Shown: in pieces, positions 18,809 through 25,627 of the stretch | Position numbering within the stretch: position 1 is the stretch's first letter | Layout: every line of letters starts with the position of its first letter | Source of the DNA: CAZJHD01 sp964545855 | Lineage (GTDB): Bacteria > Planctomycetota > UBA1135 > JACQFD01 | Reading direction: 5' to 3' | DNA length: 64,000 nucleotides | Assembly (NCBI GenBank): GCA_964545855.1 | Contig: CAZJHD010000012.1 | Span: forward strand, 1 to 64,000 | Notes under the pieces: generated by a model | Told to the model about the DNA's origin: nothing | Database searches by the model: none | Seen by the model: the letters and a program-made list of their open reading frames with translations, nothing else | Translations under genes and position numbers: made by a program

Positions 18809-20245
18809 ATGACGCACGCGCTCCGTCCCGACCAGGTCTTCCCCGAGCTCCGACGATTCCTCCTGGCCGACGGTCTCGAGCTGGTTCTCGATCTGCAGGA
18901 GTCGCGCGGAACGTGGCTGCGCGACCGGCTCACGGGCGAGAAGTTCCTCGACTTCTTCACCTGCTTCGCCTCCTGGGGCATCGGCTACAACCACCCGCGA
19001 CTACGGTCGGAGGAGTTCCGCGAGGAGATCGTGGAGGCGGCGACCCACAAGCCGTCCAACTCCGACCTCTACTCGGTCGCCATGGCCGAGTTCGTGAAGG
19101 AGTTCGGCGAACGCACGCTGCCCCAGGGATTCCGCCACCTCTTCCTCGTGTCGGGAGGCTCGCTCGGCGTGGAGAACGCGCTGAAGGCCGCCTTCGACTG
19201 GAAGGTCCGGCGGAACCTGGCGGCCGGCGTGACCGGCCCCGGCGGAGCCGAGGTCGGCACGAAGATCCTCCACTTCCGCGAGGCGTTCCATGGACGGAGC
19301 GGCTACACGCTCTCGCTCACGAACACGGCCGATCCGAGGAAGACGAAGCACTTCCCGAAGTTCGACTGGCCCCGCGTCCTGAACCCGAAAATTCGCTTCC
19401 CGATGGAGGGCGAGAACCTCGAGGCGACGCTGCGCGACGAGGTGCAGTCGGTGGCGGAGATCGAGAAGGCCTTCGACGCCTTCGGAGCCGACATCGCCGC
19501 CGTGATCGTGGAGCCGATCCAGTGCGAAGGGGGCGACAACCACTTCCGCCCCGAGTTCCTGGCGAAGCTCCGGGAGATCTGCGACCGGCGCGAGGCGATG
19601 CTGATCTTCGACGAGGTGCAGGTCGGCTTCTACGGCACGGGGAAGGCCTGGTGCTTCCAGCACCTCGGCGTCGTGCCGGACCTCGTGGCCTTCGGGAAGA
19701 AGGCGCAGGTGTGCGGCTTCTTCGCGGGCCCGCGCATCGACGAGGTGCCGCAGAACGTCTTCGTCGAGGGGAGCCGGATCAACTCCACCTGGGGCGCGAA
19801 CCTCGCCGACATGGTGCGCTCCAAGTGGATCCAGCGCGCGATCCTCGAGGAGGGCATGGCGGCGAACGCGCTCGAGCAGGGGGCGTACCTGGTCGACCGC
19901 CTCCGGGAGCTCGGCACGAAGCTCGGCAACGGATGGGTCGCGGCGGCGCGCGGCCGCGGAACGATCCTCGCCTTCGACTGTCCGACGAAGGAGGGCCGGG
20001 ACGCCCTGCTGAAGCGTTGCTTCGCGAACCGCCTCCTGGCGCTCTCCTGCGGCACCCGCTCGATCCGTTTCCGACCGCCGCTCAACGTGACGCGGCCCGA
20101 GGCGGACCAGGCGCTCTCGATCCTGGGGAAGGCGCTCGCCGACTTGGGCGTCGCTCCGGGGTCGAACGCCTCCGCAGCGGATCAGGCGTCGCGCATCCGC
20201 GCGCAGAAGGACGCCCCCGGCGGGGCGCTCGAGCGCGCGAAGTGA
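18809..20245 (+). CDS. lat: L-lysine 6-transaminase
   Basis: The 478-residue product matches lysine 6-aminotransferase (class III PLP enzymes) closely in its diagnostic segments: FFTCFASWGIGYNHP near residue 50, FLVSGGSLGVENALK near 112-126, EAFHGRSGYTLSLTNT near 158-172, VEPIQCEGGDNHF near 233, FDEVQVGF near 267, and the PLP lysine in FGKKAQVCGF (residues ~297-298). It moves the epsilon-amino group of lysine to 2-oxoglutarate, giving 2-aminoadipate 6-semialdehyde and glutamate. With the upstream dehydrogenase it forms a two-step route from lysine to 2-aminoadipate. About 25 residues at the C-terminus (SNASAADQASRIRAQKDA...) look like an extra tail. No beta-lactam synthesis gene is nearby, so catabolism is more likely than antibiotic synthesis. 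Confidence 0.9.
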   Translation: MTHALRPDQVFPELRRFLLADGLELVLDLQESRGTWLRDRLTGEKFLDFFTCFASWGIGYNHPRLRSEEFREEIVEAATHKPSNSDLYSVAMAEFVKEFGERTLPQGFRHLFLVSGGSLGVENALKAAFDWKVRRNLAAGVTGPGGAEVGTKILHFREAFHGRSGYTLSLTNTADPRKTKHFPKFDWPRVLNPKIRFPMEGENLEATLRDEVQSVAEIEKAFDAFGADIAAVIVEPIQCEGGDNHFRPEFLAKLREICDRREAMLIFDEVQVGFYGTGKAWCFQHLGVVPDLVAFGKKAQVCGFFAGPRIDEVPQNVFVEGSRINSTWGANLADMVRSKWIQRAILEEGMAANALEQGAYLVDRLRELGTKLGNGWVAAARGRGTILAFDCPTKEGRDALLKRCFANRLLALSCGTRSIRFRPPLNVTRPEADQALSILGKALADLGVAPGSNASAADQASRIRAQKDAPGGALERAK

Positions 20246-20254
20246 GACGCGCGC

Positions 20255-20276
20255 GGCGTCCGCCACGGCGGGCGTC
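20255..20276. terminator. candidate convergent terminator hairpin
   Basis: GGCGTCCGCC and GGCGGGCGTC can pair over ten positions with two G-U pairs around a tiny loop. It sits between the end of the lysine transaminase and the stop of the opposing lipoprotein gene, where a shared terminator would be expected. There is no T tract. Confidence 0.35.
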
Positions 20277-20724
20277 AGCGGGCGGGCTGCGACGGCAGGA
20301 CCCGCCCCTCGATGCGGACCTCGGCGGAATCCTCCGACCCCGAGATCCGCTTCGCGCGCAGCACGAGCGAGCCCGAGAGGAGGACTTCGGCTTCGCGGCC
20401 CGCCATCGCCCACGACCAGGGATAGGCGAGCCGGAGCCGGCCGGGAGCCTCCTCGACCCAGAGGTCGACCGGGGCGTCCGAGACGAGCTCGGCGATCCGG
20501 AAGCCCGCGCCCGCGACCACCAGAGCGGCGGGGCCGGACCAGCCGTCGGCGCCGAAGCGGAAGGGGACCCGGATCGAGAGCGGATCGCCCGAGCCCGGGT
20601 CCGCCGATCGGCCGGAGCTCGGCGCGCGATCGTCGCGGTCCCCGGAGCGGGGACCGGCGCCCAAGCAGCCGACGGTCGTGAGGATGGAGACGATCAGAGC
20701 GAGTCGGACGAGGGACGTCGGCAT
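20275..20724 (-). CDS. small putative lipoprotein, function unknown
   Basis: The 149-residue product starts with a signal sequence (MPTSLVRLALIVSILTTVGC) ending in a lipobox-like Cys at residue 20. After a hydrophilic, Ser/Asp/Arg-rich linker (~22-45) the rest is beta-rich, with segments such as SIRVPFRFGADGW, AALVVAGAGFRIAEL and AEVLLSGSLVLRAK. It has no recognised motif. The ATG at 20724 is the start that gives the signal sequence. The next gene upstream on the same strand is another lipoprotein of similar size and composition, so the two may be diverged duplicates or partners at the membrane surface. Confidence 0.6.
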   Translation of the reverse strand: MPTSLVRLALIVSILTTVGCLGAGPRSGDRDDRAPSSGRSADPGSGDPLSIRVPFRFGADGWSGPAALVVAGAGFRIAELVSDAPVDLWVEEAPGRLRLAYPWSWAMAGREAEVLLSGSLVLRAKRISGSEDSAEVRIEGRVLPSQPAR

Positions 20725-20920
20725 GGCGCGCGGCTCCCTGGCGACTCCCGTGCCGCGCGAACGCCGGCGGGAGACGCGATCCGTCCGCGGATCGCGGTCA
20801 AGGGAACCCGTTGCGGCGCGCGCTTCTCCGCGTGCGACCGCCGCGCGTGGAGAGGCCCGTCGTGCTTCTCCGTCCGCCGGCCTTCCCGCCGGCGTGTGCG
20901 CGGGACCGGACAGTCGACGA

Positions 20921-21397
20921 TCAGGCACGCACGAGCTCGCCCGCGAGGAAGACGACGATCACGTCGGGCCCGGAAGCTCCGCCCGTCCGGCGGACGCGCA
21001 GCTTCGAGGCGGCCGGGAGGCGGAGACCGGCCGGCGACTGGAACACGAACCAGCTCCCCTCGGCGCGGAGGCCCGTGCTCGGGAAGAGCGTGAGGGGAGC
21101 GCCGCCCACCTCGGCGATCACGTCGCCGGCGACCGACAGCCGGAGATCGCCGATCACGAGCACGCGGTCCTCGGGGGTCTCGTAGACGACGTCGGAGAGG
21201 CCCGCGCCGTCCACGTCGACGCGGAGGTACCGGCTCTCGGGGACCCGTGGATCTCCCGTCGGCTTCTCGACGTCGCGGGTGGCGGCGCTGCGGCCACCAG
21301 CGAAGACGCACGCGGGCGCCGCGAGCACGAGGAGGCCGAGCGCAGCGAGGGACCGGAGGCGGCGGACGTGGGCAGGGACCGGGGCGGTGCAGGTCAT
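20921..21397 (-). CDS. small putative lipoprotein, function unknown
   Basis: The 158-residue product has a signal sequence with a lipobox (LVLAAPAC, Cys ~30), so it should be lipid-anchored after export. The mature part is beta-rich (YLRVDVDGAGLSDVVY, RVLVIGDLRLSVAG, SWFVFQSPAGLRL, DVIVVFLAGEL) and without known motifs. Size, order of hydrophobic strands and position resemble the downstream lipoprotein at 20275-20724, from which it is separated by about 200 bases. No function can be assigned. Confidence 0.6.
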   Translation of the reverse strand: MTCTAPVPAHVRRLRSLAALGLLVLAAPACVFAGGRSAATRDVEKPTGDPRVPESRYLRVDVDGAGLSDVVYETPEDRVLVIGDLRLSVAGDVIAEVGGAPLTLFPSTGLRAEGSWFVFQSPAGLRLPAASKLRVRRTGGASGPDVIVVFLAGELVRA

Positions 21398-21784
21398 GGC
21401 GCCTGTCTCCCTCGCGGCGAGAGGAAGTGCAAGGGGGAAGGGGGAGGCGGGAGCCTCGCCCGCTCCTGCGGCGGACGCGCGGCTCGAATCCCTCTTCGAG
21501 CGTCCTGCGAGTGTCCTTCTCTCGAAGTTCGTACGACGAGTCGGAGGCGATCGGCGCCGGGGGCAAGGCGCACCGACGCACGCAATCAGGATCGGTTTCG
21601 GAGGAGGTGCAACGCCGCCCGCGGTGTCGAGGGCCCCGAGTCGTGAAGCGGTTTTCGAGAACAGGACACTATTCTCTGCGGTGCGTGCGAACCCCGAGAG
21701 GACTCTCCCTGCCGTTCACCTGACGCGAGACGCGTGTTGGCGTGTCCATCGCTCCAATCCTCCGTCTCGATCTCCCGGTGCACG
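21398..21784. other. divergent intergenic region, lipoprotein / transglutaminase
   Basis: This 387-base region lies between divergent genes and should hold promoters for both. A TATTCT hexamer at 21670-21675, about 110 bases before the transglutaminase start, is a weak -10 candidate on the plus strand. A purine-rich GGGGGAAGGGGGAGG stretch at about 21431 lies near the lipoprotein side. I saw no gene or RNA element. Confidence 0.4.
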
Positions 21785-22801
21785 ATGATTCTCTCCCTCG
21801 TTCTCGCGCTCGCCGCCGCTCCGCACTCTCAGTCCGCCTCCCCCGATGATCCTCCTGCTCGCGCCGTCCCGCGGGACGGCGACGAGCGTCCCGCGTCCGC
21901 TCCGGCGGCGGCGCCCGCCGCGCGACGCGCGCGGATCCGCTATCGGTTCTCGATCGACGTTCCGGAGGGCGCCCGCAGCGTCGACGCATGGGCGCCGCTC
22001 CCCGCGGAGGACGCCTTCCAGCGGATCGACGACCTCCGCATCGTTCCGGAGCCCCAGAAGCGGGAGACGGAGAGACCGCACGGGAACGTGCTCGCACGCT
22101 TCCACTGGCAGGCGCCGCTCCCGCCGACGCTGAGCGCGGAGATCCGCTTCGACCTGACGCGACTCGAGGAAGGAGACCATGCGCCGGAGCCCCTGGCCGA
22201 CGGCCTGCGGACGCGATTCCTCGAGCCCGACCGGCTCGCCGTGATCGACGATCGGATCCGTGCCATCGCGAAGCAGGCGACCGCGGGCCGGTCGACGACG
22301 CGGGAGCAGGCGCGCGCCCTCTACGACCACGTGCTCGGGAGCATGCGCTACGACAAGAGCGGAGCCGGCTGGGGGAGGGGCGATTCGAAGTTCGCCTGCG
22401 ACGAAGGACGCGGGAACTGCGCCGACTTCCACTCCCTCTTCACGTCGCTCGCGCGCGCTGCCGGGATTCCCGCGCGGTTCCACTACGGCGTTTCCCTGAA
22501 GCCCGATGGCACCGGGGGCGCCCACTGCTGGGCCACGTTCCTCGACGACGCCACGGGCTGGGTGCCCGTCGACATCTCCGAGGCGCGGAAGGTCCTCGAG
22601 ACCGATCCGGAGAAGGCGCGCTCCTACTTCGGGAAGCTGACGTCCGACCGGTTCCTGATCAGCACCGGCCGTGATCTGGTCCTTTCACCGGACCAGCGCG
22701 GCGGGGCCCTCAACTTCCTCGATGCGCCCTACGTCGAGATCGACGGCGTGGCGCGGACGGCGAAGGTGGAGGTGCTCCACGAGCCAGGCGAGCCTCGCTG
22801 A
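21785..22801 (+). CDS. secreted transglutaminase-like cysteine protease domain protein
   Basis: The 338-residue product has a short signal peptide (MILSLVLALAAAPHSQS), a Pro/Ala-rich linker (~18-50), a beta-rich domain (~50-150) and then a transglutaminase-like core. The catalytic triad is visible: Cys ~212 in GRGNCADFHS, His ~247 in GGAHCWATF, and Asp ~263 in WVPVDIS. Proteins of this family act as proteases, peptidases or amidases on peptides, often peptidoglycan-linked ones. The position after the signal peptide indicates periplasmic action. The ATG at 21785 was preferred over an earlier in-frame ATG at 21734 because it starts the signal peptide directly. Confidence 0.82.
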   Translation: MILSLVLALAAAPHSQSASPDDPPARAVPRDGDERPASAPAAAPAARRARIRYRFSIDVPEGARSVDAWAPLPAEDAFQRIDDLRIVPEPQKRETERPHGNVLARFHWQAPLPPTLSAEIRFDLTRLEEGDHAPEPLADGLRTRFLEPDRLAVIDDRIRAIAKQATAGRSTTREQARALYDHVLGSMRYDKSGAGWGRGDSKFACDEGRGNCADFHSLFTSLARAAGIPARFHYGVSLKPDGTGGAHCWATFLDDATGWVPVDISEARKVLETDPEKARSYFGKLTSDRFLISTGRDLVLSPDQRGGALNFLDAPYVEIDGVARTAKVEVLHEPGEPR

Positions 22802-22833
22802 GGCCCACCGGATCCACCGGCGATCTCGCCGCC

Positions 22834-22925
22834 GGCTCCGCCGGAGATCAGGCGCCCGGCTCCGCCGGAGATCAGGCGCCCGGATCCGCCGGAGATCAGG
22901 CGCCCGGCTCCGCCGGAGATCAGGC
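22834..22925. repeat. 24-bp tandem repeat, 3.8 copies
   Basis: The unit GGCTCCGCCGGAGATCAGGC plus GCCC is repeated from 22834, 22858, 22882 (one C-to-A change giving GGATCC) and 22906 (incomplete). Each unit can fold CCGGC-TCC-GCCGG. The array sits between the end of the transglutaminase gene and the opposing small membrane gene, whose TGA stop lies inside the last unit. It could serve as a set of terminator-like hairpins; there are no unique spacers, so it is not a CRISPR. Confidence 0.85.
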
Positions 22926-23192
22926 AGGGTCGCCCGAGAAGAGCGACCAGATCGCGAGGGCGATCACGAGGCCCCAGAGCCAGACGGCTGCCATGCGGAT
23001 GGGGTCGGGGCCCGCGCGCCGCGCGTTCGGATCCTCGTGCGCGGGCGCGAGCGTCGGGATCGTGGTCGGCTCGAAGTGCCGGGTCGCGCTGCGGGTCGCG
23101 GCTGCCGGAGCAGGGGCCGCGGTCCATTCGAAGCCCGGCGAGGACTCGCCGAGCGGTGCGCGCGATCGAGAGGGGGCGGTGGACGTTGCCAT
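22920..23192 (-). CDS. small tail-anchored-like membrane protein, function unknown
   Basis: This 90-residue reading frame has a polar, Pro/Ala/Thr-rich first half (MATSTAPSRSRAPLGESSPG at the start) and a single hydrophobic helix at the C-terminus (AAVWLWGLVIALAIWSLFSG, residues ~68-87). The layout suggests an inner-membrane protein with its N-terminus in the cytoplasm and almost nothing beyond the helix. Its stop codon lies in the last unit of a 24-bp repeat array. It precedes no clear operon partner; rlmN ends 103 bases upstream on the same strand. Function unknown. Confidence 0.55.
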   Translation of the reverse strand: MATSTAPSRSRAPLGESSPGFEWTAAPAPAAATRSATRHFEPTTIPTLAPAHEDPNARRAGPDPIRMAAVWLWGLVIALAIWSLFSGDPA

Positions 23193-23295
23193 GGGATCTA
23201 CCTCGCCTTCTCCCATCGGCGCCGTGATGGGCGCTTCTTGACGCGGGGCCGGGGAGTCCGGGGAACGCGCCGAGTAGGGACCCCGGCGGAGGCGG

Positions 23296-24441
23296 CTACC
23301 GAATCTTTCGGCCGCCCTCCCGGGCATCGATGCGGAGCTGGCCGCAGGCCGCATCCGCTTCGACGCCCTTCGACCAGCGGATGGTCGCGGGGATGCCCGA
23401 GCGGCGGAGGCAGTCGCGGAAGGTCCGCGCCGCGGTCTCGGAGGGGCGGGCGAAGGAGGCGCCGGGGATCGGGTTGTAGGGAATCAGGTTCACGCTGCCG
23501 CGGGACCCCTCGAGAAGGCGCGCGAGGGCGCGCGCCTGGGCCGGCCGGTCGTTCACGCCACCGAGGAGCACGTACTCGAAGGTGACCTCGCGGCCCGTCG
23601 CGCGGAAGTAGTCGGCGGAGGCGGCGAGCAGCTCGTCGAGGGTGACCTTCCCGGACGTGGGGATGAGCTCGCGCCGCAGGACGTCGTCGGGCGCGTGGAG
23701 CGAGACGGCGAGCGTGTAGGGCCGCTCCGCCGCGGCGAGCGCGCGGATCCGGTCGCCGGAGCCGACGGTGGAGATGGTGATCCGGCGTGCCGAGATCCCG
23801 AGGCCGTCGGCGCGCGTTGCGGTGTCGAGGGCGGAGAGGAGCGCCTCGAGATTGAGCGTCGGCTCGCCGATCCCCATGACCACCAGGCGCCCGACGGGTC
23901 CCACGCGCCGGGCCTGCAGGATCTGCTCGACGATCTCGTGGGCGGCGAGGTTTCGAACGACCCCCGCGAGGCCGCTCGCGCAGAAGCGGCAGGCCATGGC
24001 GCAGCCGACCTGCGTCGACACGCAGACGGTGCCCGAGGCGGCGCGGCTGCCGGGCATCCAGACGGTCTCGATCCGCTCGCCGTCGCGGAGCCGGAGGAGG
24101 AGCTTCGTCGTGCCGTCGGGCGCCGCGCGGCGCTCCTCGATGCGCGACTCGAGGGGGAGCAGCCGATCCGCGAGCGCGCGCGCGAGGGGGCGCGGGAGAT
24201 CCGTCATGCGATCGAAGGCGTCCTCGCCGCGCTCGAGGATCCAGCGGAGGATCGAGCGGGCGTGGAACGCGCGGCCTCCTTCTTCGACGACGAGCGCGGT
24301 GAGCTCCGGAGCCGTGAGACGCAGCGCGCCGGCGCGATCGGGCGCGCCCGGAGCCGGCGCGGTCGTGTCGGGATCCGCGGCCGGACGGTCCTGCGGGGGC
24401 CGAGGCGACGCGGGAGACGCGTTGCGTCGCCGGCCCGTCAC
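23296..24441 (-). CDS. rlmN: 23S rRNA (adenine2503-C2)-methyltransferase RlmN
   Basis: The 381-residue product is a radical SAM methylase. After an unusual Pro/Ala-rich N-terminal extension (~1-35) the family features appear in order: SILRWILERG, VCVSTQVGC, the [4Fe-4S] motif CAMACRFC, GIGEPTLN, STVG, LAVSLHAPDD, YNPIPG and the terminal AACGQLR with the methyl-carrying Cys. RlmN methylates A2503 of 23S rRNA and A37 of some tRNAs. The GTG start at 24441 overlaps the upstream gene's TGA (GTGA), supporting translational coupling with the DHH protein. Cfr, a resistance relative, is less likely given the chromosomal neighbourhood and RlmN-like motifs. Confidence 0.92.
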   Translation of the reverse strand: MTGRRRNASPASPRPPQDRPAADPDTTAPAPGAPDRAGALRLTAPELTALVVEEGGRAFHARSILRWILERGEDAFDRMTDLPRPLARALADRLLPLESRIEERRAAPDGTTKLLLRLRDGERIETVWMPGSRAASGTVCVSTQVGCAMACRFCASGLAGVVRNLAAHEIVEQILQARRVGPVGRLVVMGIGEPTLNLEALLSALDTATRADGLGISARRITISTVGSGDRIRALAAAERPYTLAVSLHAPDDVLRRELIPTSGKVTLDELLAASADYFRATGREVTFEYVLLGGVNDRPAQARALARLLEGSRGSVNLIPYNPIPGASFARPSETAARTFRDCLRRSGIPATIRWSKGVEADAACGQLRIDAREGGRKIR

Positions 24442-25388
24442 TTCTCGGACGCCGACAGCTTCCGCCGCAGGAGCGTCGCGATCTCCTGGGCCATCCGGCG
24501 GCCCTCGGCGTAGCTCGGAGGATTCGTCCCTCCCACGGCCCGGTGACCGCCGCCGCCATAGCGCTCGCAGAGCTGGCCCATGTCGATCGTGTCGGCCGGG
24601 GGCGGATTCCAGGGGTTCTCCGCCGCCGTGATGTGGAGGCCGGCGCGCGTCGGCAGCAGTCCAACGGAGTACTGGATGTCCGCGTGGAAGTAGTAGGGCG
24701 CGAATCGCTCGCGCCGGATGCGATCGGAGGTCGCGTCGTAGAGGAGCACGCGTCCCGAGTTCTCGACGACCGTGCTCTCGAACTGGGTGAGGGCCGTGTC
24801 GCGGTTCTTGCACGCGCGCTGGTAGCGCTTCTCCACCTCCGGCTCGGCGGCCGACTCGGCCAGGCTCTTCTCCAGGAAGAGGCGCACGATGTCGTCGCTC
24901 CAGTCGACGCGCGGCGCCACCGTCAGGGCGCGCATGATGCGCAGCGCCGGATCGTCGCCGAAGAGCGCCTGCTCGGCCGACTCGAAGCGCGCGGCGTCGA
25001 TCACGTTCGACCACTCCACGAGCTCCCGGAAGCGCTCGGGCGTGCGGTAGCCGAAGTGCTCCTGCGCGTGCCGGACGACGATCGGCGGGCACGAGGGGGA
25101 GTCGGGATCGAAGTGCCACCGTTCGGAGGGCGTGTAGAGCGCTCGCCACTCCTCCGTGAGGAACGTGGTGGGGTGGTGGTCGAACCAGTAGGCCGCGCGG
25201 GGGTGGAAGAAGAAGTCCACGACCGCGAACTCCTCGCCCCGGGCCCACCCCTGCCAGTCGTTCCTGCGATCGTGGTTCACGCCCGACCAGCGCACGTCCT
25301 CGCGGCCCCGGGACGTGCGCAGCACGTCGGCCAGGATCGCCGCGGAGGCGATGCCGTCGAAGTCGCGGTGGTACCAGATCGTCAGCAT
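24438..25388 (-). CDS. DHH-family phosphoesterase
   Basis: The 316-residue product begins MLTIWYHRDFDGIASAAI, the first DHH motif (metal-binding HxDxDG type). Further motifs are VVDFFFHP (~60), WFDHHPTT (~73-80, the DHH triad) and, at the C-terminus, the DHHA1 substrate loop GGGGHRAVGG (~281-290). The family includes nanoRNases, pAp phosphatases, exopolyphosphatases and cyclic-dinucleotide phosphodiesterases; the exact substrate cannot be read here. It probably needs Mn2+ and acts in the cytoplasm. The ATG at 25388 places the first motif right at the N-terminus, as usual. It is coupled to rlmN by a four-base overlap. Confidence 0.85.
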   Translation of the reverse strand: MLTIWYHRDFDGIASAAILADVLRTSRGREDVRWSGVNHDRRNDWQGWARGEEFAVVDFFFHPRAAYWFDHHPTTFLTEEWRALYTPSERWHFDPDSPSCPPIVVRHAQEHFGYRTPERFRELVEWSNVIDAARFESAEQALFGDDPALRIMRALTVAPRVDWSDDIVRLFLEKSLAESAAEPEVEKRYQRACKNRDTALTQFESTVVENSGRVLLYDATSDRIRRERFAPYYFHADIQYSVGLLPTRAGLHITAAENPWNPPPADTIDMGQLCERYGGGGHRAVGGTNPPSYAEGRRMAQEIATLLRRKLSASEK

Positions 25389-25615
25389 GGATCGGGGCGG
25401 GAGGGCCGGCGCGCGGGCCGGCGCACGGGAGGTGCGCCGAAGGCTGCCGCATGGCGGCGCGCTCGGCGCGGGAGGCCCTTTGGGGAGCCGCAGCATACGG
25501 TGTGGAGCTCCGGCGCCGGCTTGCGGCGCCGGAGATCGCCGACGGCCGTGGGGGTGGCGACGGACGCCGCGCCGAGCCGATGCGGGACGTGCGCGGCCGC
25601 CGCGGACGACCGGGA

Positions 25616-25621
25616 TACTCT
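25616..25621 (+). promoter_or_regulatory. candidate -10 box (TACTCT) for the SGNH gene
   Basis: TACTCT is followed by GAGATC and then GTG at 25628. Six bases between box and start codon would give a leaderless mRNA and support that GTG as the real start. No clear -35 hexamer is present. Confidence 0.38.
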
Positions 25622-25627
25622 GAGATC

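Noticed and set aside
21478..21510. tRNA-like GGCTCGAATCCC T-arm sequence
   Set aside because: Arms do not fold into a cloverleaf, and no acceptor stem or anticodon arm is found.
22834..22925. CRISPR array
   Set aside because: The repeats are directly adjacent with no spacers, and no cas genes are near.
25451..25627. N-terminal extension of the SGNH protein from an upstream ATG
   Set aside because: The extra ~59 residues are Arg/Gly-rich with no helix or signal character. The TACTCT box six bases before GTG 25628 and the signal-anchor just after it favour the later start.
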